Notes: a model not told the origin generated them from the sequence alone. A stretch of DNA of 64,000 bases from Candidatus Borrarchaeum weybense (GCA_019057385.1 JAHQJS010000007.1:124001-188000); one strand, 5' to 3'. Positions 42,634 through 52,335 are shown, counted from the stretch's first letter. Numbers and translations: made by a program.

Positions 42634-43671
42634 TTGTCTCCTTTTGTGCAGGATAAATTAAATGAAACTCAAGAATTGCTAGACGAATTGCAATCAATAA
42701 TTCGTCCAACTACTCCTCCTCATCTAAGGGATGCTTATGCAAGGATCAGCAAAACATACGACACTGTTATTGATCTAAAAGATAAATATCTCTCCCAAAT
42801 TCACGAAACAATAAAGTACATACCAGAATTAGAAGCCATAAAAGCGTTTCTTATGAACCAGGATCTTAGATCTGACAAAATTTTCTTCGATAATAAATTT
42901 AATGAAGCACAGCAAGCTGTGAATCGATCAAAGTTATTGATAGATCAAGTTATTGATGAAATTACTACTTCTAAAGGAATTGAATGGATTATGTATGCTG
43001 ATAGGTTCCTCATAGGTGCTGAATCGTTTTTAGAGATGGCCCGTTTACAAAATGTTTCAGCATATCGTCAAATTGTCGATAGTTATGCTTCAAGCTATTG
43101 TATCCATCTTTTTGAGAGATTTCTTGAACTTGCAAAAAACGATCAAACAGGAGTTCAACTTCGTAGAAAAAAGCAGCCTCTCATTAATATTGCTCACTCC
43201 TTGATAAAGCATGTTGAAGCAAGTGCGAGTAATATGAATCTCTCAAAAACTATATTTCAAAATAGAGAGAAGGAAGACCTGCGTGTTGATTTAGTTTACG
43301 TAATGTTGCCCTCTATGCACAGCTATATTACTGAAAAAGCTTATTTTCATGCAATTAATACAAGTATAGATTCGTACAATAAGCTTATTTACATTAAAAC
43401 CTTAAGTGACAAGAAAACGTCAACACAAATAGTAAATGAAAACAAGATTAAACAAAGTCAATTCGTGGGTTTAATTTATGCACTTCATGATGAGGGAGGG
43501 AATTTTTGGGGGATCCTACCCCTTTATTCTTATGAAGTGGCAGAATTGAAAGCTAAAACATACTTTCAAGCAAATAAACTGTTGGCATCTGGTGTTTTAT
43601 CAAGTACCATATTTATTGAGACGCTAAAGCAACATTTATTAGACACTGAAAGCTCAGTTTATTATGCCTAA
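42634..43671 (+). CDS. Hypothetical helical protein
   Basis: 345 residues, predicted mostly alpha-helical, with a coiled-coil-like first 100 residues (LNETQELLDELQSI). The C-terminal part, from about residue 220, looks globular. No family recognised. The TTG at 42634 is nominal: the frame is open back to 42562, upstream codons read like protein, and GAGGGG at 42580 would suit a non-AUG start near 42586-42592. TAA stop. It faces another helical hypothetical gene tail to tail, so the two may belong to one functional locus. Confidence 0.6.
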   Translation: MSPFVQDKLNETQELLDELQSIIRPTTPPHLRDAYARISKTYDTVIDLKDKYLSQIHETIKYIPELEAIKAFLMNQDLRSDKIFFDNKFNEAQQAVNRSKLLIDQVIDEITTSKGIEWIMYADRFLIGAESFLEMARLQNVSAYRQIVDSYASSYCIHLFERFLELAKNDQTGVQLRRKKQPLINIAHSLIKHVEASASNMNLSKTIFQNREKEDLRVDLVYVMLPSMHSYITEKAYFHAINTSIDSYNKLIYIKTLSDKKTSTQIVNENKIKQSQFVGLIYALHDEGGNFWGILPLYSYEVAELKAKTYFQANKLLASGVLSSTIFIETLKQHLLDTESSVYYA

Positions 43672-43696
43672 CCTTTTAAAAAAAGAAAAAGTGTTT

Positions 43697-45037
43697 TTAG
43701 AATCTAAAGCCTTGTAATATCTTTGCTAAGATCTTTGCAGCTTCTTTTAGGCCTGAGCCAAAATTGGCAGTTTGCCTAGTCATCTTATGGACTACTGCAA
43801 GTTTTGAAGGATCTATTTTTTTAACTAACGCTGCAGCATCAGTGGTTTTTAAGAGTTTTGAGCCAATATCAACCGATGACACTCCTGGTAATACCCATTT
43901 TGCTATTGCTGGGATTTTACCTTTTTGAAGTGTTGTACCCAATTTGCTGAGTATTTTTGGATCTATCTTCATTTGACTAAGAAGTTCGCTGCTTACTGAA
44001 CCTAATTGAGTTAATGCTGGAGTTAATTCTTCAAGTCTTTGAACGGGAATGCTTGCAAGTTTTCCCTCGATTTGAGTGAAAATCGAATCAGTTACATCTG
44101 CAACTTTTGTTAAATTTTCATGAATTCTATCGAGGGATTGTCCTCCAATTTTTTCACGAAGCGTTTGAGAGATATTCACATAAATAGACTCAGCTTCTGG
44201 AATAATTGATTTTAATTGATATGCAGCTTCTGGCAGAATTGTTCCTGCATTCTTTGCTTCTTTAATCAGGCTTTGGACGGAATCTGAAATCTCTTTGAAC
44301 GAATTGATTAGTAAAGGACTAATCTGCTGAGTCATTTGGTCAATGCTCGCATTAATTTGACCAAATAACGTGTCTATATTTTGGAGGTTAAGTCCTTCTG
44401 GAATTTTCAGGTCTCTGGCAATTTTTTCGACTGTTGATGCAATCTCTTGTGATTGAGTAGCTATACGTTTGGTAAGATTTGTGTCTAGAAGTTCAGAAAG
44501 TTCTTTTGGGATACCTTTCAATATGAATTGGGTCTGAGAGGACAAATATTGCAGAAATGGGACTATTTTCGGATCAACTATACCTTTTCGAATATTTGTC
44601 CGTATTAATCTGGATAGTCTATAATTTGATAGACGCAGTAAATAGAAAATACTCCATCCACACCACCAACCGCCCCAAGGTCGCCAAATTAAGAATATCC
44701 ATGGGAAATAGTGATCATCTCGTCGTCGATAACCGAAATTTGTTGTATAAACAACCCTCGTTAATAGAGATATTAGTTGATTCAGCGTCCAGTACAAATA
44801 AGAAACTAAATTAGCATCTTTTGGTAATTGTTGGGACATCCAACCAAGATATTCTGCAAAGGCTTCGATTTGGTTGATGATTTGTTCATTTACTTTTCCT
44901 CGTAAAAAATTAGTCATACTTCTTGTGCGATCAGTTAATGTTTGGAGTGTTCTAAGAGCTGAATGTGTGATACCTTGATGATAGAGTTCTGAATAGTTCT
45001 TTGATAAACTGTTAATAAGATCATTCCACTCTTTCAT
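43697..45037 (-). CDS. Hypothetical coiled-coil protein with Trp-rich membrane-like segment
   Basis: 446 residues. Helical N-terminus, then a strikingly Trp-rich hydrophobic segment (YFPWIFLIWRPWGGWWCGWS, about residue 115-140), then long amphipathic helices with Gln/Ser/Ile repeats resembling phasin-like or chemoreceptor-like bundles. No known domain. ATG at 45037 follows GAGGAGA and is only one base after the stop of the CBS gene (TGAAATG), so translation is coupled. TAA stop. It may be a membrane-associated partner of the CBS protein. Confidence 0.65.
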   Translation of the reverse strand: MKEWNDLINSLSKNYSELYHQGITHSALRTLQTLTDRTRSMTNFLRGKVNEQIINQIEAFAEYLGWMSQQLPKDANLVSYLYWTLNQLISLLTRVVYTTNFGYRRRDDHYFPWIFLIWRPWGGWWCGWSIFYLLRLSNYRLSRLIRTNIRKGIVDPKIVPFLQYLSSQTQFILKGIPKELSELLDTNLTKRIATQSQEIASTVEKIARDLKIPEGLNLQNIDTLFGQINASIDQMTQQISPLLINSFKEISDSVQSLIKEAKNAGTILPEAAYQLKSIIPEAESIYVNISQTLREKIGGQSLDRIHENLTKVADVTDSIFTQIEGKLASIPVQRLEELTPALTQLGSVSSELLSQMKIDPKILSKLGTTLQKGKIPAIAKWVLPGVSSVDIGSKLLKTTDAAALVKKIDPSKLAVVHKMTRQTANFGSGLKEAAKILAKILQGFRF

Positions 45038-45038
45038 T

Positions 45039-45470
45039 TCATTTCTCCTCGATAGCTTTTGAGGCAGATAGTTCAAATTCTTTTAAGGCTAAAAGACAAT
45101 CATTAATTGTAAGTACTCCCAGGAGTTTTTGATCATTTTTTTGTACAATCGGAATAATAGGCACTTTACGGTCAATCAATGTCTGTGTAGCAGTCATCAC
45201 ATCAGTTTCTTCAGAGAGAGGATCGGTTTTTTCCATAATTTGCTTTATTGTAACTTGACTGGGATCCTCTTCTACAGCAATTACTTTTCTGATGATATCA
45301 GATTCCATAACTATACCGCTTAGCTTGTGTTCTTCAGAAATAACAACTAAATCGGTTATATCTCGTGTCTTCATTAGTTTTGCTGCTTCAAGCACGCTCA
45401 TTGTTTCATTTACTGCTTCATATTCGTCATGAATAGGAAGTTCAGAAACTAAAGGTAGTTTTTTTTGCAT
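45039..45470 (-). CDS. Tandem CBS-domain protein
   Basis: 143 residues forming one CBS pair: SVLEAAKLMKTRDITDLVVI with GIVMESDIIRKVI, then DVMTATQTLIDRKVPIIPIV with GVLTINDCLLAL. Such modules bind adenine nucleotides and regulate partners. ATG at 45470 has GAGGGA six bases upstream; a longer frame to 45521 is not needed. Translationally coupled to the coiled-coil gene. TGA stop. Confidence 0.85.
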   Translation of the reverse strand: MQKKLPLVSELPIHDEYEAVNETMSVLEAAKLMKTRDITDLVVISEEHKLSGIVMESDIIRKVIAVEEDPSQVTIKQIMEKTDPLSEETDVMTATQTLIDRKVPIIPIVQKNDQKLLGVLTINDCLLALKEFELSASKAIEEK

Positions 45471-45648
45471 AGTTTGTCCCTCGTTGCACTTCAAGGAAAA
45501 ATGTCTCAAATATTTATTCAATTAACTCTTTCAACTAATCAATGGACATTTAAAAATATAAAACTATTGAATTTGATATTGATAAAAATTGAACTCCTAG
45601 GCGTTTTTAAAGTTTATTTGAATATTATAAGGGTATTACTTCAAATGT

Positions 45649-46113
45649 CTATTTACGAACTCTTACAATTTGCCCCTGATTTGCTTTCTGTAATTCTTCC
45701 GGAGAAATTTTTACTAGTGAGTGTTCAGATCCTCCACTTGTGTAAACAACTTCATTTTCTATTACTCTTGGATCTATCAGAAATATTGCTTGATATCCAA
45801 ATGAAGGAACACCACCACAAGGAAATCCTGTTTTTTCTAAAATCTCTTCTGGTTTAGCGGTTCTGGGTCTTTCGATATTTAAAGCTTTAGCTACACGTGA
45901 CGTACTAACTCTATTCTCTCCTTTGACAATAGCGACTATCAGATTTCCTTGAAAGTCAACCATGCAAATGTTTTTAACAAACTCTTCTCTCTCAGCCTTT
46001 GCAGCTTTTGCAGCTTCTTCTACTGAATGACAGGATTTTTCAAAGTGAAGATGTGCACACTTAATATCTTTATCTCGTATAAAGGCTTTCATTTTTTCTT
46101 CAAATTCATTCAT
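45649..46113 (-). CDS. YbaK/ProX-type aminoacyl-tRNA editing domain protein
   Basis: 154 residues. Family features: a KNICMVDFQGNLIVAIVKGENRV core containing the catalytic-region Lys, the helix RVAKALNIERPRTAKPEEI, the glycine-rich CGGVPSFGYQAIFLID and the final YTSGGSEHSLVKISPEEL. These stand-alone proteins hydrolyse mischarged tRNAs such as Ala- or Cys-tRNA-Pro; exact specificity is unknown. ATG start. It ends in TAG, with TAA eight codons later. Confidence 0.88.
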   Translation of the reverse strand: MNEFEEKMKAFIRDKDIKCAHLHFEKSCHSVEEAAKAAKAEREEFVKNICMVDFQGNLIVAIVKGENRVSTSRVAKALNIERPRTAKPEEILEKTGFPCGGVPSFGYQAIFLIDPRVIENEVVYTSGGSEHSLVKISPEELQKANQGQIVRVRK

Positions 46114-46199
46114 GCTTCAAAAATAGTATTAGTAGCCTTAAATAAAGGCTTTGATTCTATACTATAACTCTTTTTTTAGATTTACATTGAATCCAATTG

Positions 46200-46886
46200 C
46201 TAGCTTAAACTTTTTCCGCAGTTCGGACAGAAGATCATATCATCTTCAAGTGGAAAATCACAAGATGGACAAGTGTTCATTTTTATTACAGGTTTTAAAC
46301 CTGATTCAATTTCAACTCCACAATTCGGACAGTATATCACATCATCTTCCAATTTAAAACCACAATTCTGACATTTTTTCGCTTCCATTGGATGAACTTC
46401 CCCAACATCAGCCACAGGGGGACTAGTCTCAATACCAGGTTGCATAACCGGTTCCATAGTAGGTTGCATAACCGGTTCCATAACAGGAATTGGGGTAGTC
46501 GAAACTTGACCTTCAGAAGGTAGTCCTTTTACTTTTTCTTGACAATATCTTACAACCTGTTGTGCACTCTTGCCCATTAAATACTTCTCATCCGCTCGTA
46601 TAGGATTTCCTTTAAGATATATTTTCTGCAAGTTTGTTAGATATTCTAAGCCTTTTAGTTCTGTTATTTCATTAAAACGAAGATCCAATACTCTTAGTTG
46701 AGCTAGGTTCTCTAAACCGCGAATCTCCTTTATTTTGTTATGGTCAATAATCAACTCTTGAAGATTTGTAAAATTACCTAAGCCCTGAATCTCAGAAATG
46801 GCCTGTAATTTCTTAAAACGGATTTCTAACTTGCCTTTTTTAACTTCATAGTTGTTTCCTCTAACAGTAACATAACCATTTGTCAT
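46200..46886 (-). CDS. Leucine-rich-repeat protein with two C-terminal zinc ribbons
   Basis: 228 residues. An N-terminal VTVRGNNYEVKKGKLEI cap is followed by about four SDS22-type LRRs (22-residue period, LQELIIDHNKIKEIRGLENL) and a YLMGKSAQQVVRYCQEK cap. Next is a Pro/Met repeat linker (EPVMQP twice), then two zinc ribbons (CQNCGFKL..CPNCGVEI and CPSCDFPL..CPNCGKSL). The LRR module is the same unit that is repeated four times in the protein at 54862. A protein-interaction adaptor is likely. ATG start; TAG stop with TAA six codons on. Confidence 0.85.
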   Translation of the reverse strand: MTNGYVTVRGNNYEVKKGKLEIRFKKLQAISEIQGLGNFTNLQELIIDHNKIKEIRGLENLAQLRVLDLRFNEITELKGLEYLTNLQKIYLKGNPIRADEKYLMGKSAQQVVRYCQEKVKGLPSEGQVSTTPIPVMEPVMQPTMEPVMQPGIETSPPVADVGEVHPMEAKKCQNCGFKLEDDVIYCPNCGVEIESGLKPVIKMNTCPSCDFPLEDDMIFCPNCGKSLS

Positions 46887-46935
46887 ATTCAGTTCATCAC
46901 CGTTTTTTTCTTTTATTTTTGAGAGGTAAACTCAT

Positions 46936-47133
46936 ATGGCTTTTCAGTGTTTAATTATTTCTGTTAACAGAAAATCTCTATTAAGAACTTGTCAAACGAC
47001 TATAAAAATGATATCAGCAAGATTTATATTGAATGAATGTATGCAAATCCATTCTTGTGTAATAGCGAATCTTATGAGAGAGTATCCGACTTTGGAAGGA
47101 GATATAATTCAAACAATGTCTAAGTTTCACTAA
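46936..47133 (+). CDS. Possible small hypothetical protein
   Basis: 65 codons with GAGAGGT eight bases before the ATG and a TAA stop. The C-terminal part (MQIHSCVIANLMREYPTLEG) looks protein-like, but there is no known family. It is the only coding candidate in the 325-base gap between the LRR gene and the MFS gene; the rest shows nothing but AT-rich sequence. Confidence 0.3.
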   Translation: MAFQCLIISVNRKSLLRTCQTTIKMISARFILNECMQIHSCVIANLMREYPTLEGDIIQTMSKFH

Positions 47134-47211
47134 AGAATTGACTCAGAAAGATTTAAATTACTAGAGTTTTTTTCATCGATTACTTTACAGTATTAAGCAA
47201 AATTCTTGAGT

Positions 47212-48447
47212 ATGGAAGAATGCAATTTGTCCAAATACATTGAACGAAAGCTTTTAACAGGTTGCTCCGTTGTCCATATAGTAAATGATGGATCAGAAGT
47301 TGTAATAGCTGCATTATTACCGCTTATAGCACAAGAATTCTTGCTTAGTTATTTTCAAATTGGTGTACTCTTAGCTTCATATCTGTTAATTCTGGGCATT
47401 TTTCAGATTGCTTTTGGCTACCTTTCAGAAAAATTCTCTGAAAAAATCTTATTGAGTTTTGGTTTAGGCATAGTAATGGTTTCCTCTTTTCTAATTAGTC
47501 AAACTCAAATTTTCTCCGCATTGTTCGCCTTTAATTGTATGGCAGGCATTGGAGCAAGTACATTCCACCCTGCAAATTTTACTTTGGTGTCACGAGTTTA
47601 TGAGGGAAACGTCCAACGAGATAAAGTGATGGGGGTCATTGCAGGAGTTGGAGATCTCGGAGTTTTGATTGCATTCTTTTCAAATGGGTTTATTGGTCAA
47701 TTCTTCGGATGGAGACTGGCTTTTCTGATTTGGGGAGTCTTAGCAGCTCTGGCTATTATTATTCACTCAATCCTCTCTAGAAACTCATCATATGTATGCT
47801 CGACTAATGATTCTTCAAATACTCATTCCAAGTCAGATGAAAACAAACCATCGAGTTATTCCTCAAAGGTAAAATGGGGTCTAGTTCTCATACTAGCGCT
47901 TAACTTCTGTATTGGCGCAGCGTATCGTACATATCTTGCATTTACACCACTCTTTCTCACAACCACAAAAGGCTTTAGTACAGCAATTGCAGACTCGATA
48001 ATGAGTATAATGATTGCCGTAGGAGTCATTTCAATCTCGTTAAGCGGTTTTATATTTAAAAAGTATGGAAAGCGAAGAATTGAACTACTTACACTGCTTG
48101 TATTAGGTGTTGTTTCGATTTTATTTGCTTTCGTTCAATTAACTGTAGCGATAATCATTCTTCTTCTGATGGTAGGATTTAGCTTATACATAATGTACCC
48201 GATTGTGCTAACCTTAGTAGCAGATTTAACACATTTTGAAAAACGTGGTCGAAGCTATGGTTATTTTATGAGTATAAGTTGGATTGGAGGCGCGTTTTCA
48301 TCTTTCTTGAATGGGATTCTTTCTGAGATTTTCGGATTGTTTATTATTTATATTGTCGTTGCCGTTATCATGCTTCTCTGTATAGGTTTGGTTGCTTTTA
48401 GTAGTGCAGACCTTTGGTCAAAAAAGTTAAATGATGTCGATAACTGA
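47212..48447 (+). CDS. Major facilitator superfamily transporter
   Basis: 411 residues, 12 transmembrane helices in two halves. It has VHIVNDGSEVVIAALLPLIA at the start, typical of fosmidomycin-resistance/sugar-type MFS proteins, and a Ser-rich cytoplasmic loop near residue 195-220. Substrate unknown. ATG at 47212 is taken as start; an in-frame TTG lies two codons upstream and the ribosome site is weak. TGA stop. Confidence 0.85.
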   Translation: MEECNLSKYIERKLLTGCSVVHIVNDGSEVVIAALLPLIAQEFLLSYFQIGVLLASYLLILGIFQIAFGYLSEKFSEKILLSFGLGIVMVSSFLISQTQIFSALFAFNCMAGIGASTFHPANFTLVSRVYEGNVQRDKVMGVIAGVGDLGVLIAFFSNGFIGQFFGWRLAFLIWGVLAALAIIIHSILSRNSSYVCSTNDSSNTHSKSDENKPSSYSSKVKWGLVLILALNFCIGAAYRTYLAFTPLFLTTTKGFSTAIADSIMSIMIAVGVISISLSGFIFKKYGKRRIELLTLLVLGVVSILFAFVQLTVAIIILLLMVGFSLYIMYPIVLTLVADLTHFEKRGRSYGYFMSISWIGGAFSSFLNGILSEIFGLFIIYIVVAVIMLLCIGLVAFSSADLWSKKLNDVDN

Positions 48448-48657
48448 TATTTTGAAAATCATGCATTCTTCGTGAGGTAATTGTAGATCTCGCAATTTTT
48501 TTCCTTTATTTTAAAGTTTATGCGAAAATGTTTTATTTCTGAAGCTAGGATATAATATTTGCAGTTAGTTACAGTTAAATTTGTATATCGGAGCGTAATA
48601 CACTGCGAAATTTTCAAAATATTAAAATCTAGTGATATGGTGGAGAGTTGTTTCATA

Positions 48658-49233
48658 ATGTCTTTCGTGGAGGAGTTCTTTAAAAGGGGAAATACATATT
48701 TCAAGCAAAGAAAATACCAACAAGCGATAGATGAATATACTAAAGCACTAGAAAATGATCCGAACAATTTTTATCTTTTGTACAATATGGGCGTCACTTG
48801 TTTTGAGTTATCTCAGTACACGAGAGCAATTGAATTCTACAGACGTGCATTGAGTATCAATCCAAGCTCAATAAAACTATGGAACAATTTGGGTGCTGCG
48901 TATGATGAATTAGGTCAACGCGAGACAGCAATAGAATGCTACAGTAAAACAATACAATTAAACCCAGAAGACGATATCGCATGGTACAACCTTGGCGTCG
49001 CTTATGAAAGGCGTGGAGAAAGCGACAAAGCAGTTCAATCTTATCAAAGAATTGTTGAAATCACGCCTCATGATGAAAATGCTTGGTTATTCTTGGGATG
49101 GGCTTATGGAAGAATGGGCTATTTTCGTCAAGAAATAGAATGTTATGAAACGGTGTTGATGCTAAATCCTAATCATCAACGTGCTAAAAGAGATTTAGAA
49201 CTTGCGCAAAAGAGGACACCTTTAATATTTTAA
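48658..49233 (+). CDS. Tetratricopeptide-repeat protein
   Basis: 191 residues made of about five TPR units: YFKQRKYQQAIDEYTKALEN, then CFELSQYTRAIEFYRRALSI, AYDELGQRETAIECYSKTIQ, AYERRGESDKAVQSYQRIVE and a last unit ending NPNHQRAKRDLEL. Protein-protein interaction scaffold; partner unknown. ATG at 48658 is chosen because the TPR begins at once; the frame is open to 48559 but those residues do not fit. TAA stop. Confidence 0.88.
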   Translation: MSFVEEFFKRGNTYFKQRKYQQAIDEYTKALENDPNNFYLLYNMGVTCFELSQYTRAIEFYRRALSINPSSIKLWNNLGAAYDELGQRETAIECYSKTIQLNPEDDIAWYNLGVAYERRGESDKAVQSYQRIVEITPHDENAWLFLGWAYGRMGYFRQEIECYETVLMLNPNHQRAKRDLELAQKRTPLIF

Positions 49234-49527
49234 TTAAATAGCAAGGTCCATTTCCAATCTCAATTCCAAATAATTTTTCTTCTTAATTTTGTTTAACTCT
49301 TATTTGAAACTAGATGCTATGCCATTCTTTAATTGTTGATTTTTGAACACATTTCATATGTATGCTCTTTCTGTTTTTTAGCAACTTTTTGATAAGTTAT
49401 TTAAAATGTTTCTTAAAATCATTATTAATCTCTTTGAAGTGTTGAGACTTGTGGTTTTAAAAAGAATAAGTCATAAAAATGTAAAGAAAGCTTAAAATCC
49501 AAATCAGCTTAAATTTTTCAGCTTAAT

Positions 49528-50511
49528 ATGGGTGTTTTTCAAATGGAGATTAAAGAGATAAAAATTAATGAACTTAATCCTGAAAAATTCATAGATGAGA
49601 AAATACAAGAGATATCCTCAACAGTTGGAGATGGAATCGCTATTAATGCATTATCTGGCGGTGTTGACTCATCAACAGTCACTATGTTAGGGCATAAAGC
49701 TTTAGGAAGTCGGCTCAGAACTTACTTCATAGAGAATGGTTTAATGAGAGACGATGAACCTCAACAAGTGGTATCCCTATTTAAGAATCTAGGAGTCCAC
49801 GTAGAAATTATAGACGCAAAAGAAACTTTCTTCAAAGCATTGAAAGGAATAATAGATCCAGAAGAGAAGAGGGATAAAGGCATTACAAAAACTTTTTACA
49901 AGGATGTTTTCGGGAAATTAGTAAAGGAAAGCGGAGCAAAATTCTTACTTCAAGGAACCATTTACACCGATATAGAAGAAACTGTTGCGGGGATAAAGAG
50001 GCAACATAATGTACTTGAACAACTTGGAATAGATACAGAAGAGCAATATGGCTATAAAGTTATTGAACCTTTGCTTGAACTTAGAAAAGATACGGTGAGA
50101 GTTGTTGCTAAACATCTGGGACTTCCAGAATCAACGTACAACAGAATGCCTTTCCCAGGACCTGCCTTAGCGGCAAGAGTAATAGGGGAAGTAACACCTG
50201 AGAGAATTGAAATTGTTAGGAAAGCAACAACAATAGTAGAAGAAGAATTAGCAAACATAGACGCCTTTCAATATATGGCAATACTCCATGAAGACAGAGT
50301 TACTGGAATAAGGAGCGGAAAGAGAGAGTTTGGTCGACAAATTGAAATTAGATGTTGGGATAGTGTCGATGCAACAGTTGCTACACCAACATGTTTAAAC
50401 TTCGAAACGCTGGAGAAACTAGCTGATAGGATCACAAGAGAAGTTCCTGGCGTGGTAAGTGTAACTTACAATATTGCAAAGAAACCACCTTCCACAATGG
50501 AAGTTGTTTAG
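49528..50511 (+). CDS. guaAB: GMP synthase subunit B (ATP pyrophosphatase)
   Basis: 327 residues. The stand-alone synthetase subunit of the split archaeal GMP synthase, which aminates XMP. P-loop-like PP motif ALSGGVDSSTVTMLG, LLQGTIYTDI, the RMPFPGPALAARV loop and the C-terminal dimerisation end PGVVSVTYNIAKKPPSTMEVV are all present. The glutamine amidotransferase subunit is not adjacent. ATG at 49528 or 49543. It ends in TAG; readthrough would add about 16 residues. The 294 bases upstream are AT-rich with no gene. Confidence 0.95.
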   Translation: MGVFQMEIKEIKINELNPEKFIDEKIQEISSTVGDGIAINALSGGVDSSTVTMLGHKALGSRLRTYFIENGLMRDDEPQQVVSLFKNLGVHVEIIDAKETFFKALKGIIDPEEKRDKGITKTFYKDVFGKLVKESGAKFLLQGTIYTDIEETVAGIKRQHNVLEQLGIDTEEQYGYKVIEPLLELRKDTVRVVAKHLGLPESTYNRMPFPGPALAARVIGEVTPERIEIVRKATTIVEEELANIDAFQYMAILHEDRVTGIRSGKREFGRQIEIRCWDSVDATVATPTCLNFETLEKLADRITREVPGVVSVTYNIAKKPPSTMEVV

Positions 50512-50740
50512 ACGTCTCCTTTTCTTTTTAAGCGTCAAGCAAGTCCTCATTTTTTACCATAACTTTTTAAAAACAGGTAATTTTCCTTCAAAATTTTCTA
50601 ACGCAAAAAATATCACATTTTATCACGTTTTTGTGATCATCAGTTTCTTTTTTGGTGAAAAGTTTATAATCATCAACGTAGATACTATATTTGAATATCA
50701 AAAAAACAATATATGGATTTGTACAAAAATTAGGGGCGTA

Positions 50741-50800
50741 TTTATCATTATAGTTTAATACACAAGCCGGTTTATCATTATAGTTTAATACAAAAACTGG
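50741..50800. repeat. Two tandem 30-bp repeats upstream of atpC
   Basis: A 30-bp unit starting TTTATCATTATAGTTTAATA occurs twice in tandem (50741-50770 and 50771-50800), with three differences near the end. It finishes 8 bases before the atpC ATG. It may carry a duplicated promoter or operator. Confidence 0.7.
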
Positions 50801-50808
50801 GGATTCTA

Positions 50809-51894
50809 ATGTCGCTCTGGACATACGGTTACCTCAATGCGAGGCTTAGAGGTCTCCTAAGTTTTATGACCAGAGCGGACACCATTCATAATTTGCTACA
50901 AGCGGCTACAGTTAACGAATTAATAGATATTATTAATTTAACTTCTTATAAAAAATATTTTGAAGCCTTGGATGAGATTTCAATCGATCAAATTGAAATA
51001 GCATTAAAAACACACTTTTCTGATATATGTAATTCGCTTCATAGGGGTTTAAGGGGGAAGCTTGCCTATACTTTTAATGCTATATTGGCAAAGTTTAATA
51101 GTCCGAATTTAAAAACAATCTTGAGAGGTATACACGCCGACCTTGATAGAGATGACATTCTTAAATATATTTTCCCTATTAAAGGCTCATTTCCAAGAAT
51201 AGCATCAAATGGATGCTTTTCGGAAAGTTTTACTCCACTTGCTAAAGAAAATACAATTAAAGATGCTCTAGAAAACATTAGAAACCCCGAACTAAGAAAT
51301 AAACTTTTAGAAGCATATTCTGAATATCAGGCCTCAGATAATCTGCTTTTTTTAGAATTATCTATTGATAATTTTGTATACAGCCAACTTTGGAAAACTG
51401 TATGCAAGTGGAAGTCTAATAAGTTATTCAGAATTAATCCAAAATTTCATATTAAGAATTTAGTGGGAGAAGAAATTGATTTAATGAATATTTTAGTAAT
51501 TTTACGATGTATTTCGCAAGGTATCGACCCACAACAATTTATTATTCCAATTTATTATAGGATCTGCAAAATTGTTCCTATTATCTTAAAACAAGATAGT
51601 ATAGATAAGGTTTCACAGATTTTTTCACAATGCCCATTTTATGAGTACCTTTTTGCGGATTTTGCAGATAAAGAGCTTTTTGAAGTGATTTCAACGTTAG
51701 AAGTCACTTTACCAAGGCATCATGTGCGTTTGTGCAGGGATTGCTTTAATGAGCATCCCTATAATGTTGCTTTACTCTATTGTTTTCTTATCGTGAAATT
51801 TTATGAGATTTACGATCTTAGGTTAGTTCTTGCTGGCAAATTAGAAGAAATGAGTCCTACGAAAATTCAAAATCATTTGATACTCTATACTTAA
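50809..51894 (+). CDS. atpC: A-type ATP synthase subunit C (AC39/V-ATPase d-like)
   Basis: 361 residues, helical. It opens with WTYGYLNARLRGLLSFMTRAD, the conserved start of archaeal subunit C, followed by repeated three-helix units (AAKFNSPNLKTILRGIHAD-like segments) ending in LRLVLAGKLEEMSP. It links the central stalk to the membrane ring. It is followed 22 bases later by subunit K. The other A-ATPase genes, usually in one operon, are not in the window. TAA stop. Confidence 0.85.
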   Translation: MSLWTYGYLNARLRGLLSFMTRADTIHNLLQAATVNELIDIINLTSYKKYFEALDEISIDQIEIALKTHFSDICNSLHRGLRGKLAYTFNAILAKFNSPNLKTILRGIHADLDRDDILKYIFPIKGSFPRIASNGCFSESFTPLAKENTIKDALENIRNPELRNKLLEAYSEYQASDNLLFLELSIDNFVYSQLWKTVCKWKSNKLFRINPKFHIKNLVGEEIDLMNILVILRCISQGIDPQQFIIPIYYRICKIVPIILKQDSIDKVSQIFSQCPFYEYLFADFADKELFEVISTLEVTLPRHHVRLCRDCFNEHPYNVALLYCFLIVKFYEIYDLRLVLAGKLEEMSPTKIQNHLILYT

Positions 51895-51916
51895 AGAAGA
51901 GGAGGTGAACTGAAAT

Positions 51917-52231
51917 ATGAAAAAATCTAAATTCGTGATCCTTTCGTTTCTTTCAGTCTTTTTGCTAATTCAGCGTGCCGTTGCTGAGAATGAAATCATC
52001 CATACAATTCCTGAAAACGGACTCATTGCTATAGGTGTTGGAGTTCTTCTCGGTCTGGCTGGTCTTGGGGCCGCCTTAGGTATGGGTATGGCTAGTTCTG
52101 CAGCGTGTGGAGCGATTGCTGAAAAACCAGAAATATACGGAAGAACCATGCTCTTTATTGTTTTCATTGAGGCCATTGCAATTTATGCCTTTGTTATTGC
52201 ACTAATGATGGCAACTACAATAATAGGCTAA
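51917..52231 (+). CDS. atpK: A-type ATP synthase subunit K (membrane rotor, proteolipid)
   Basis: 104 residues. An N-terminal signal-like hydrophobic segment (1-23, ending AVAEN) is followed by one helical hairpin: ENGLIAIGVGVLLGLAGLGAALG and a second helix with the ion-binding Glu in LFIVFIEAIAIYAFVIAL. A GAIAEKPE loop lies between. Ring-forming rotor subunit; the ion (H+ or Na+) cannot be fixed from sequence alone. GGAGGTG site before the ATG. TAA stop. Confidence 0.93.
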   Translation: MKKSKFVILSFLSVFLLIQRAVAENEIIHTIPENGLIAIGVGVLLGLAGLGAALGMGMASSAACGAIAEKPEIYGRTMLFIVFIEAIAIYAFVIALMMATTIIG

Positions 52232-52335
52232 AAACAATATTTCCAACAAACTAATAGTCAGTTTAAAGGTTTTTTGATGCGTTAACTGAATAATTTTTTC
52301 CATAATGATTTGAATTTAACCTATGGGGTGATATC

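Noticed and set aside
45465-45857. 130-codon plus-strand ORF
   Set aside because: It lies antisense to the CBS and YbaK genes, and its product is Leu/Ile-rich without a domain; a shadow frame.
50474-50758. Plus-strand ORF overlapping the end of guaAB
   Set aside because: Phe/Ile-rich random frame spanning the stop codon and the tandem repeat, with no start signal.
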